Positions 1 to 6,618 of a DNA stretch of 60,840 nt are shown in pieces. The position numbers were made by a program, and so were the translations under genes. Under the pieces are notes generated by a model. It made no database searches. It was not told where the DNA came from and saw nothing but the letters and a program-made list of their open reading frames with translations. Within the stretch, counting starts at the first letter, position 1. Each line of letters starts with the position of its first letter. Source of the stretch: Amycolatopsis thermalba (lineage in GTDB: Bacteria; Actinomycetota; Actinomycetes; Mycobacteriales; Pseudonocardiaceae); the NCBI RefSeq assembly GCF_003385215.1, contig NZ_PQHW01000035.1:1-60840 (forward strand), given 5' to 3'.

Positions 1-405
1 TAATCCGAAACGGAGACATTCCAAAATCGGAATGCACAGCCCCGTCACGTTTGAAGCCCTGCACACGGAGTCAGACCAAGATCACTGACCCCACACCCGA
101 AGTGTCCGGCGAACGGGGGCAAGCTCACAGTGTGGGGGTCGTGTGAGTGTGTATGACCTCAACTGGCGGCCGACGAGGAGTGAACCTTGGAGCGCCGTGC
201 CTACTCGCGTTGTCGTGGCGGCGGGTTGGGCTGGGACCGTTGCGGCTGTCCCATGTGGGCAATTGGTGGGGTGCCGAGGCTTGCTGAGTAGCTCCGCGGT
301 CCTGGTTCTGCCCCCTGATCACCGAGGGTCACGTTGCCGGCGAGGCCTATCGAGCATCTTCTTCGGTTAATTGGGTGAGGTGGTTGTGGTGTTCGATGCC
401 CAGAC

Positions 406-436
406 GGGGAGCACCGTGGGGAGCAAGCTGGGAGCA
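406..436 (+). repeat. Three phased GGGAGCA direct repeats
   Basis: GGGGAGCA occurs at 406-413 and 418-425, and GGGAGCA at 430-436. The copies are spaced 12 and 11 bp apart, about one helical turn. Helically phased short repeats some 100 bp from an attachment core are typical of arm-type sites for a tyrosine recombinase or its accessory factor. That role is inferred. Confidence 0.45.
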
Positions 437-485
437 GGACCGCGCGCTGAACCGTCCGGAACGAGGCCCAACAGCCCTGAACGCT

Positions 486-528
486 CCGCGCTGACCTGCA
501 GGAGTCGTGTTTTTGCAGGTCAGCGCGG
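486..528. repeat. 15-bp perfect inverted repeat next to the att core
   Basis: The arms at 486-500 and 514-528 are perfectly complementary and flank a 13-nt loop that contains a run of four T. The T run is in the loop rather than after the stem, so it is not a standard intrinsic terminator. It ends 14 bp before the tRNA fragment and could bind an excision or integration factor, or act as a transcription barrier. Confidence 0.5.
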
Positions 529-542
529 TATCGCGGACATAG

Positions 543-584
543 TTCACACCGAAGAGGTCACTGGTTCGATCCCAGTATCGCCCA
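543..584 (+). other. 3' half of tRNA-Val(CAC): putative attR core
   Basis: The sequence starts in an anticodon loop (CAC at 545-547) and continues with the 3' strand of the anticodon stem (550-554), the variable loop, a perfect T arm (stem 560-564/572-576, loop 565-571), an acceptor 3' strand (577-583) and discriminator A584. No 5' half, D arm or matching anticodon-stem strand lies upstream, so this is not a functional tRNA gene. Anticodon-loop-to-3'-end copies are the classic duplication left by tyrosine-recombinase elements. The part from 556 to 581 is identical to tRNA-Val(GAC) at 27873-27898, as expected for related tRNA-Val genes. Confidence 0.7.
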
Positions 585-590
585 CTCACA

Positions 591-620
591 CGGCCTGCCG
601 GCGGAGTCGCCGGCAGGCCG
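591..620 (+). terminator. Hairpin terminator after the tRNA fragment
   Basis: A 13-bp perfect GC-rich stem (591-603 with 608-620) encloses the 4-nt loop GAGT and is followed by TTGGTTT. It lies 6 bp downstream of the tRNA-Val fragment, where the terminator of the original tRNA gene would be. It also isolates the GNAT gene at 646. Confidence 0.7.
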
Positions 621-645
621 TTGGTTTCGGGGGAGATGCTGCGGA

Positions 646-1056
646 GTGAGCGAACAGATCTCGTGCGTCTGGCGGGACACCATCACCGACGACGAGATGG
701 TCGACCTCGTCCGGTCGCACGGCGGCAACTCCGTTCCCGGCTGGTGGAGCCAGGTCCGGCAGCACAGCCTCGGCTGGGTGGGTGCCCGTGACGCTGACGG
801 GGTCCTGGTCGGCTTCGTAAACGTGGCGTGGGACGGTGGCGACCACGCCTTCCTGATCGACACGAAGACTCGCGGCTCGCACCAGCACCGCGGGATCGGC
901 ACCGCGGTCGTCCGCCTGGCGGCGGAGCAGGCACGGGCGGCGGGCTGCGAGTGGCTGCACGTCGACTTCCGGCCGGAGCTGCGCCGCTTCTACTTCGACG
1001 CCTGCGGCTTCCGCCCCACCGATGCCGGGCTGATCCACCTGGCCGCGGAAGGCTGA
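646..1056 (+). CDS. GNAT family N-acetyltransferase
   Basis: This 136-residue protein is a single GNAT domain that would transfer an acetyl group from acetyl-CoA to an unknown amine. The acetyl-CoA-binding motif A is visible near residue 80 (HQHRGIGTAVV), preceded by the beta-4 segment FLIDTKTRG. The C-terminal beta-6 region ends in the usual F-x-x-CGF pattern. GTG at 646 is the first usable start after the upstream hairpin. It converges on the monooxygenase at 1073. A 32-bp stretch of this gene (849-880) recurs almost identically at 3908-3939. The substrate cannot be predicted. Confidence 0.8.
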   Translation: MSEQISCVWRDTITDDEMVDLVRSHGGNSVPGWWSQVRQHSLGWVGARDADGVLVGFVNVAWDGGDHAFLIDTKTRGSHQHRGIGTAVVRLAAEQARAAGCEWLHVDFRPELRRFYFDACGFRPTDAGLIHLAAEG

Positions 1057-1072
1057 CCCGGGCGGGACGGGG

Positions 1073-2212
1073 TCACCGCGCGGTGAAGAACGCGATCATC
1101 TCCTCCAGCCCGCGCCCGCCGAACAGGGTTTCCAGGCTGGCGGCCGATTCGGCGGCGATGGCCGCGCTGCGCGGGAACAGCGCCTCCTCGTAGGCGGTCA
1201 GCGCCTTCTCGGCGTCACCGCGGTCGGCGGCGATCGCCAGCGCCAGTTCGGCGCCGTCCAGCATGGCTTGGTTCGCGCCCTCCCCGGCGAACGGCGACAT
1301 CAGGTGGGCGGCGTCGCCGAGCAGGGTCACGCCCGGGACGCGGTCCCAGCGGTGCCCGACCGGCAGCGCGTGGATGCGGCGCGGCGCGATGGTGTCCGCG
1401 TCGGCGATCAGGCCGCGCAGGCCCTCGTCCCAGCCGTCGAACCGGGACAGCACCGCGGCCTTGGCCGCCGCGGGATCGGTGAAGTCGATGGTGTCCAGCC
1501 AGTCCTCGCCGGCCTTGACCGCGGCGTAGACGTGCAGGCTGCCGTCGGTCTCGCGGTGGGCGAGGAAACCCCGCTCGTCGCCGAGCCCGAGGAACAGCCC
1601 GCCGCCGACGACGGCGGCGCTGCGCGGGTGACGGCTGTCGGCGTCCAGCAGGTCGGTCTCCACGAACGAGATGCCGGTGTAGGCGGGCTCGGCGGCCGAG
1701 ACCAGGGGCCGGATCCGCGACCAGGCCCCGTCGGCGCCGATGAGGAGATCGGTGGTGGTGGCGGAGCCGTCGGCGAAGGTCACTTCATGGCGTCCGCCGT
1801 CCAGCGCGCGGGCCGCGGTGACCTTGCGGCCCCAGTGGACCGTGCCGTCCGGCAGTGAGCCGAGGAGCAGGTCACGCAGGTCGCCGCGGTCCACCTCGGG
1901 CCGCGCGCCGGTGCCGTCGTCCGGGTGGGACACGTGGACGGTGCCGTCCGGGCCGGCCAGGCGCAGGGCCTGGCCACCCTCGTGGATGATCTTGCGGAAC
2001 TCGTCGTGGAGGCCCGCCGCCCGCAGCGCGTCCTGCCCGCTCTCCTCGTGGATGTCGAGCATTCCGCCCTGGGTGCGTGCCCTCGCTGACGTCTCCAGTT
2101 CGAACACGGCTGCCTCGATGCCGTGGACGTGCAGGACCCTGGCGGCGGTGAGACCGCCCAGACCTGCACCGATGATCGCGATGGGGTGGTGGCTGCTCAC
2201 GGCCTTCTCCAA
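1073..2212 (-). CDS. FAD-dependent monooxygenase, TetX-like
   Basis: A 379-residue group A flavoprotein monooxygenase. It shows the Rossmann motif GAGLGGL at residues 15-21, a DG motif (GADGAWSR) in the middle and the second FAD motif GDAAHLMSP near residue 300. Family members use NAD(P)H and O2 to hydroxylate small aromatic substrates, and TetX inactivates tetracyclines. The substrate here is unknown. The gene lies just downstream of a TetR repressor on the same strand, and its upstream region carries two CGAAC-N2-GTTCG palindromes, also found before the repressor, so inducible detoxification is a reasonable guess. Confidence 0.8.
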   Translation of the reverse strand: MEKAVSSHHPIAIIGAGLGGLTAARVLHVHGIEAAVFELETSARARTQGGMLDIHEESGQDALRAAGLHDEFRKIIHEGGQALRLAGPDGTVHVSHPDDGTGARPEVDRGDLRDLLLGSLPDGTVHWGRKVTAARALDGGRHEVTFADGSATTTDLLIGADGAWSRIRPLVSAAEPAYTGISFVETDLLDADSRHPRSAAVVGGGLFLGLGDERGFLAHRETDGSLHVYAAVKAGEDWLDTIDFTDPAAAKAAVLSRFDGWDEGLRGLIADADTIAPRRIHALPVGHRWDRVPGVTLLGDAAHLMSPFAGEGANQAMLDGAELALAIAADRGDAEKALTAYEEALFPRSAAIAAESAASLETLFGGRGLEEMIAFFTAR

Positions 2213-2243
2213 TGCCTCGGGTGCGGCGACACGTCCAGCGTAG

Positions 2244-2270
2244 CGAACATGTTCGTCACGAACGAGTTCG
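2244..2270. promoter_or_regulatory. Tandem TetR operator half-sites before the monooxygenase
   Basis: Two 12-bp palindromes of the form CGAAC-NN-GTTCG lie at 2244-2255 and 2259-2270, 32-58 bp upstream of the monooxygenase start. The same palindrome recurs at 3007-3018, just upstream of the TetR gene. The shared motif implies that this TetR represses both itself and the monooxygenase. Confidence 0.65.
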
Positions 2271-2312
2271 GCAAAGGTGAAGCGTGGCGAGGGAGGCGGC
2301 GGCGCGAGGCCG

Positions 2313-2993
2313 CTACGGGAGCGGGGTGTGCGTGATCCCGTTGATCAGCACGTGGAAACCCCAGGTCAGACGGTCTTCCGCACCGGTGAGCAGCTCGGGC
2401 AGGTGCGCCTTGATCGCCGGGTGGGTGCTCTCGTCCACTTCGTGCACGGCCCGGCTGAGCGCATGCCAGTCGCGCTCGGCGTTCGGGTCCTGCTCCTGCG
2501 TCGCGTGCTCCGCGGCGGTGGCTGTGGCGTACTGGAGCAGGTTGTCGACTCCCCAGGCGACCTGCTGCCGGGGCGCGCCGCTGCGGGCGAGGAGTTGCAG
2601 GACGCGCTCGAGGAGGGCGAGGTAGTTCGGGCCGTTCGGGCGGGCCACGAGAGCCGAGCGGGCGAGCTGCGGGTGCTCGAACAGGACGAGGGTGTAGGAG
2701 GTGAGCACGGCGACGAGCTGGTCCCGCGGCTCGGGCCCGGCGGTCTCGGCGGCCAGGTCGACCTGGCCGAGCTGCGCGTCGAGCACGGCCGCGTGCAGTT
2801 CGGCGGTGTTGGCGACGTAGACGTACAGCGAGGCCGGGCCGGTGTCCAGCTCCTTCGCCAGGCGGCGCATGGTCACCTTCTCCAGCCCCTCGGAGCGCAT
2901 GATCCGCACCGCGGTGTCGATGATCCAGCGCCGGCTGAGCGCGGGTTTGGCGGGACGATCACGACGGCTGACCGGTTCCGGGCTGGTGGACAT
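2313..2993 (-). CDS. TetR/AcrR family transcriptional regulator
   Basis: 226 residues with an N-terminal TetR helix-turn-helix (about residues 20-65; recognition segment around ELDTGPASLYVYV) and a long alpha-helical C-terminal ligand domain of the TetR_C type seen in the TetR and TcmR groups. It precedes the TetX-like monooxygenase in the same direction. CGAAC-NN-GTTCG palindromes occur 14 bp upstream of this gene and before the monooxygenase, supporting autoregulation and control of that gene. The ligand is unknown. Confidence 0.85.
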   Translation of the reverse strand: MSTSPEPVSRRDRPAKPALSRRWIIDTAVRIMRSEGLEKVTMRRLAKELDTGPASLYVYVANTAELHAAVLDAQLGQVDLAAETAGPEPRDQLVAVLTSYTLVLFEHPQLARSALVARPNGPNYLALLERVLQLLARSGAPRQQVAWGVDNLLQYATATAAEHATQEQDPNAERDWHALSRAVHEVDESTHPAIKAHLPELLTGAEDRLTWGFHVLINGITHTPLP

Positions 2994-3006
2994 CCGGCGA
3001 TGGTAA

Positions 3007-3018
3007 CGAACGTGTTCG
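3007..3018. promoter_or_regulatory. TetR operator upstream of the TetR gene
   Basis: CGAACGTGTTCG, a perfect CGAAC-NN-GTTCG palindrome, lies between the TetR start (2993) and the divergent XRE gene (3079). It matches the two palindromes at 2244-2270 and could also influence the XRE promoter. Confidence 0.65.
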
Positions 3019-3078
3019 TGCCCGACTGGGGATGACAGGACCAGGCACGGTCCCCGCCCGGCGGCTTACCGTGGGAAC

Positions 3079-3915
3079 GTGGCCGACGATCGGAACCTGC
3101 TGGGCGACTACCTCCGCGCCCGCCGCGAACTCGTCACCCCCGAACAGGCCGGGATCCCCGTCCACGGCGTGCGCCGGGTGCCCGGCCTGCGCCGCGAGGA
3201 GGTCGCAATGCTGGCCGGCATCAGCGCAGACTACTACCTGCGCCTCGAACAGGGCCGCGACCGCAAACCGTCGGTGCAGGTCCTCGAATCGATCGCCCGT
3301 GCGCTCCAGCTCGACGACGAGATGACCGCCTACCTGGCCGGGCTCGCCGCCGACCGGCCCCGGCGCAAGCGGCGGCCGCGGCAGGAGGTCGTGCCGCCCA
3401 GCATCGTCCAGCTCCTCGGGACGCTCCCGCTGCCGGCGTTCGTGGAGGGGCGCTACCTGGACGTCCTCGCCGCCAACGCCCTGGCCACGGCGCTCTCGCC
3501 GCGCCTCACCCCGGGCGCCAACCGGCTGCGTGACGTGTTCCTCGACCCGGGCGAGCGCGACCTCTTCCCCGACTGGGAGGCCGCCACCGAAGCGCTGATC
3601 GCGGGCTTCCGCCAGTCGGTCGGCACCGACATCGACGACCCCCGCTTCGTCGAGCTGGTCGGTGAGCTGTCCCTCGCCAGCCCCCGCTTCCGGCAGCTCT
3701 GGGCGCGGCACGATGTGCAGCCGCGGCAGGGCGCATTGATGCGCTTCGACCACCCGCAGGTCGGCCGTCTGGTGCTGTACCGGGAAAAGCTCGAGGTCAC
3801 CACCGGCACCGAGGGGATGATGCTCGTGGTGTACCACGCCGACGCCGGGAGCAGCGACGCCGAGAAGCTCGCGTTGCTCGCCTCCGCCGCCCTGCCCGCC
3901 CGGTCGGCTTCCTGA
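3079..3915 (+). CDS. XRE-type helix-turn-helix regulator with MmyB-like domain
   Basis: A 278-residue regulator. The N-terminal third holds the XRE helix-turn-helix of the group with the signature RRVPGLRREEVAMLAG and the downstream segment YYLRLEQGRDRKPS. The rest is the MmyB-like ligand-binding domain (PAS-like fold) common in actinobacteria. GTG at 3079 puts the start 85 bp from the divergent TetR gene with its operator between them. Members of this family often control a neighbouring dehydrogenase or flavoenzyme. No target is obvious here apart from the divergent unit. Confidence 0.85.
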   Translation: MADDRNLLGDYLRARRELVTPEQAGIPVHGVRRVPGLRREEVAMLAGISADYYLRLEQGRDRKPSVQVLESIARALQLDDEMTAYLAGLAADRPRRKRRPRQEVVPPSIVQLLGTLPLPAFVEGRYLDVLAANALATALSPRLTPGANRLRDVFLDPGERDLFPDWEAATEALIAGFRQSVGTDIDDPRFVELVGELSLASPRFRQLWARHDVQPRQGALMRFDHPQVGRLVLYREKLEVTTGTEGMMLVVYHADAGSSDAEKLALLASAALPARSAS

Positions 3916-3939
3916 TCGATACGAAGACTCGCGGCTCGC
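3908..3939. repeat. 32-bp copy of part of the GNAT gene
   Basis: Positions 3908-3939 match 849-880 inside the GNAT gene at 31 of 32 bases. The copy overlaps the last codons and stop of the XRE gene. Flanking sequence is not related. It may be a relic of a second, deleted GNAT gene or a recombination scar. Confidence 0.6.
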
Positions 3940-3963
3940 GCCCTCCCGGCCCGGGCCCCGGCG

Positions 3964-4665
3964 TTACCCGGCGGCCTTCTTCAGCAGGGTTTCGGTCCAG
4001 TCCGGGTCGTGCTCGTCCACGACCGGGAAGCCGGACGCCCACGGGCCTTCCCAGTGCACGGTGATGCCCGGGTTGTGCACACCGGTACCGTCCGGCGTGA
4101 ACAGGTGCGGACTGCCGGTCACCTCGTCGGTGCACGCGATGGCGTAGTCGGTCATCACGTCCGCGCGGTGCCGGCCGGAGTCGAGCGCCTCGGTCAGCGC
4201 GTCGACGTCGACCGTGCCGGTCTCGGCGGCGACCTCCAGGATGACGGTGCGATGGCCGATGGTGCGGTTGTCCACCCAGAACGCCCGTCGCAGCGCGCGG
4301 TCCAGGTCCTCGGCCGGCCCCAGCCCCTGCGCCTTGGCCGCGGCCACCGCCTCGTTGGCGAGCAGCACGGTGTTCGGGTACAGCCAGTCCGCCGCGGTCC
4401 ACAGGCGGAACCCGGCCGCCGGCTCGATCGTGCCGAGACCCACGGCCTCGCTGTCGGTACCCGGCCTCGGGTGCGGACCGTTGAACAGTTCCAGTGGGAA
4501 CGCGTGGTGGTCGATCCGGACCTGGTCCTGCAGCCCCAGCCGCTCGCGGGCCACCCGGAGGCGGTGCAGGGCCACGTGCGCGAACGGGCAGAGCAGGTCC
4601 GACCAGACCTGGATGGTGCCCGCGGCGGCCGCGGGACGGTGGACGGTGGACGGTGCGTTGGTCAT
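3964..4665 (-). CDS. DsbA-fold (thioredoxin-like) oxidoreductase family protein
   Basis: A 233-residue protein of the DsbA/FrnE/HCCA-isomerase fold. The start is set at the ATG at 4665, which overlaps the stop of the PPOX gene (ATGA) and places the opening beta strand (IQVWSDLLCPFAHVAL) near residue 18. Only one cysteine remains where family members have CxxC (CPFA), so disulfide chemistry is unlikely. A glutathione- or mycothiol-type isomerase role, or binding of another substrate, is more plausible. A closely similar paralogue lies two genes upstream in the same operon. No substrate is known. Confidence 0.75.
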   Translation of the reverse strand: MTNAPSTVHRPAAAAGTIQVWSDLLCPFAHVALHRLRVARERLGLQDQVRIDHHAFPLELFNGPHPRPGTDSEAVGLGTIEPAAGFRLWTAADWLYPNTVLLANEAVAAAKAQGLGPAEDLDRALRRAFWVDNRTIGHRTVILEVAAETGTVDVDALTEALDSGRHRADVMTDYAIACTDEVTGSPHLFTPDGTGVHNPGITVHWEGPWASGFPVVDEHDPDWTETLLKKAAG

Positions 4666-5138
4666 TCCGGTTCCTCGTGCTCGGTTCCAGGTGGGTTGGT
4701 GGTGAAGCGTTCCGGCCGCAGGAGCACCGCGGTGCGGCGGTCCTCGGCCATCGCGCGGTCGTATTCGTCCAGGTCCGGGTGCACCCCGCCGGCGGCGATG
4801 TAGATGTCGCGGAGCAGCAGGCGCGGGTCCGGCAGGCCGGGCAGATCGTCGTCGGGGCCGGCCAGTTCCACCGGGCCGGACACCGACACCCACTCCCAGC
4901 CGGACCGGAACACCAGCGTCGCGTGTGGACGCTCGCGCAGGTTGGCGAGCTTCGCGGTGCGGCCGCGGGACACGAACGCGACCACGGTCTCGCCGGTCAC
5001 CGGGTGCGGCAGGATTCCCGCGTTCACCACGGAGACGCCGGGCCGCCCGTCGGCCCGGGCGGTCACGAGCACGGCGAGCCAGCGCTCCGGCCGGGCGAGT
5101 CCGGCCACCATCCGGAGGCCGTCGGCGGTGGTGATCAC
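4662..5138 (-). CDS. PPOX-class pyridoxamine-phosphate-oxidase-fold protein
   Basis: 158 residues with the split-barrel FMN/F420-binding fold: an early W-L-A-V-L-V-T strand, a central SVVNAGIL strand and the RPHATLVFRSG segment that lines the cofactor pocket. Actinobacterial PPOX proteins of this size often use F420 or FMN to reduce or oxidise small molecules. It is the middle gene of a three-gene operon, overlapping its neighbours by 4 bp on each side, between two DsbA-fold paralogues. The whole unit probably acts on one substrate. Confidence 0.75.
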   Translation of the reverse strand: MITTADGLRMVAGLARPERWLAVLVTARADGRPGVSVVNAGILPHPVTGETVVAFVSRGRTAKLANLRERPHATLVFRSGWEWVSVSGPVELAGPDDDLPGLPDPRLLLRDIYIAAGGVHPDLDEYDRAMAEDRRTAVLLRPERFTTNPPGTEHEEPE

Positions 5139-5857
5139 GCCAGGCTCGCCGCCTTCTCCAGCAGCGTCCGGTAGATGTCCGGCTCGTCGGAGTCGATCAC
5201 CGGGAAGCCGACGCCGAAGTCACCGTTCACCCAGCGCGCCGAGACACCGGGATTGGCCGCGTTGGTGCCGTCGGCCAGGAACAGGTGGGGGCTGCACACG
5301 ACCCGGTCGTCGCGCGCCGACTCGAACTGCTCGATGACCGCCGCGCGCGCCTCGCCCCGGTCGAGCCGTCCGGCCAGGTCCGGCACGTCGACCACACCGG
5401 TCTCGGCCGCCACGTCCAGGATCACGTTGCGCAGAGAGATGCACCGGCTCTGCGCCCAGAACGCCTTCCGCAGCGCACGGTCGAGCTGCTCCGAAACGTG
5501 CAGGCCCTGGTGCTTCGCGGCCTGCACGGCCTCCAGCGCCGGAAGCATGGTCACCGGGTACCGCCAGTCCTTCTCCTGCCACAGCTGCCACCCGGCGTCC
5601 GGCTCCAGCGCACCGAGCACGGCGACCTCCGAGTCGACCCCGGGCCGCTCGTTGACCCCGAGGTTGAACAGTTCGAGCGGGAAGGCCCGGTGGTCGAAGC
5701 GCACCCGGCCGGTCAGACCGAGCCGGTCCCGCGTCTCGTGCAGCCGGTGCACGGCGACGTGGGCGAACGAGCAGTTCAGGTCCGAATAGACCACGATCAC
5801 GTCTGGTGAGGTGGGCAATCGCGGATCGCCGGGCGGGACGTCGACCGAGGGGATCAT
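5135..5857 (-). CDS. DsbA-fold protein, paralogue of the gene at 3964
   Basis: A 240-residue protein similar along its length to the other DsbA-fold protein of this operon (shared FAHVA-HRL, DHRAFPLELFN and SPHLF segments). The ATG at 5857 has a GGAG-type ribosome site upstream. The active-site strand reads SDLNCSFAHVA, again with a single cysteine, so the CxxC of true thiol oxidoreductases is absent. It is the first gene of the operon. An imperfect palindrome at 5892-5919 lies in its promoter region. Confidence 0.75.
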   Translation of the reverse strand: MIPSVDVPPGDPRLPTSPDVIVVYSDLNCSFAHVAVHRLHETRDRLGLTGRVRFDHRAFPLELFNLGVNERPGVDSEVAVLGALEPDAGWQLWQEKDWRYPVTMLPALEAVQAAKHQGLHVSEQLDRALRKAFWAQSRCISLRNVILDVAAETGVVDVPDLAGRLDRGEARAAVIEQFESARDDRVVCSPHLFLADGTNAANPGVSARWVNGDFGVGFPVIDSDEPDIYRTLLEKAASLA

Positions 5858-5891
5858 CGTGTGCTCCTTCCGTTCTGCCGCAGCGTACCTT

Positions 5892-5919
5892 AAATGAGTG
5901 CGTGCGCACACATGTATTT
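5892..5919. promoter_or_regulatory. Imperfect palindrome in a divergent promoter region
   Basis: The arms (5892-5902 and 5909-5919, 7 of 11 pairs) surround TGCGCA in an AT-rich patch of an otherwise GC-rich region between the DsbA-fold operon and the secreted glycine-rich protein. It resembles an operator for a dimeric repressor. No dedicated regulator is adjacent. Confidence 0.35.
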
Positions 5920-5991
5920 TACCGACAGACGAGCTCACCCCATCGGCTGAAAGAAGTGCGCGACCGCGCTGGAGAGCGCACCCTTTCGGGC

Positions 5992-6618
5992 ATGGCGTTC
6001 GGAAAAGCCGTTGCCGTGGCGGCTGTCCTGATCACGGCTGCCGCGCCGGTGGCCGGGGCCGAACCCGTGCACGGGGAGCAGGCCTTCACCGTGAGCGGCA
6101 CGTTCACCGCGCCCGCGGGGGTCACCTCGGTGTTCGTCGCCCTGTGGGGCGCGGGCGGTGGGGGCGCGAAACCGCCCGCGGGCACCCCCGAAGCGCCGGA
6201 AGCGCCGCCGCCACCGGAAGCGCCACCGCCGGAAGCGCCGCCGCCGCCCGGAACCGCGGGTGGTGGCGGGGGAGCGGCGTGGTGCTCCGTCGCGGTCACC
6301 CCCGCCACCGAGTACACCGTGACCGTCGGCGTGGGCGGGCTTCCCGGGGCGCCGGGCAGCGACTCCAGCCTGGGCGTCGCCGGCAGCCCGGCGCTCGTCG
6401 TGGCCCGTGGCGGCGCGCCCGGGACCGCCGACGCGGCCGGCCGGGGAGGCACCGCCGACTGCGGCACCTCGCCCGGCCTCGCCGCGCCCGGCAGCGACGC
6501 CACCGCGGAGCGGCCCGGCGCGGCGGGGGTGATCCCGAGCGCGCCGCCGGGCGGGATCGGCGCCGGTGGCGCCGCCGGCATGCCCGGGGCGCCCGGGTAC
6601 GTCTACCTCTGGTGGTGA
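5992..6618 (+). CDS. Secreted glycine- and proline-rich protein
   Basis: 208 residues. An N-terminal signal peptide (residues 1-22, ending AGA) is followed by a beta-rich segment, a run of Pro/Glu/Ala repeats of the type PPPEA (about residues 60-85) and a glycine-rich C-terminal domain with repeated GxGG and GxPG. Such glycine-rich surface domains are common in actinobacterial exported proteins. No enzymatic motif is visible. ATG at 5992 is chosen because it begins the signal peptide. The 3' end overlaps the convergent permease by 16 bp. Confidence 0.6.
   Translation: MAFGKAVAVAAVLITAAAPVAGAEPVHGEQAFTVSGTFTAPAGVTSVFVALWGAGGGGAKPPAGTPEAPEAPPPPEAPPPEAPPPPGTAGGGGGAAWCSVAVTPATEYTVTVGVGGLPGAPGSDSSLGVAGSPALVVARGGAPGTADAAGRGGTADCGTSPGLAAPGSDATAERPGAAGVIPSAPPGGIGAGGAAGMPGAPGYVYLWW

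Larger units (their letters stand above)
1..542. other. Non-coding DNA, probable right end of an integrated element
   Basis: No convincing gene is seen here: the open frames are short, overlap on both strands, and match no family I recognise. The first 40 bases are less GC-rich than the rest of the window and hold a small inverted repeat (CATTCC at 17-22, GGAATG at 29-34). Three GGGAGCA direct repeats and a 15-bp inverted repeat follow. Because the stretch stops exactly at a tRNA 3' half, I read it as the end of an integrative element whose integrase and main body lie left of the window. That reading is inference. Confidence 0.5.

Noticed and set aside
347..589. 80-codon minus-strand frame covering the tRNA fragment
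   Set aside because: It translates the tRNA 3' half in reverse (the common WDRTSDL artefact), so it is not a protein gene.
6240..6600. CRISPR-like or tandem DNA repeats in the glycine-rich gene
   Set aside because: The repeats are short codon-level Pro/Glu/Ala and Gly repeats in frame with a secreted protein, with no spacers.
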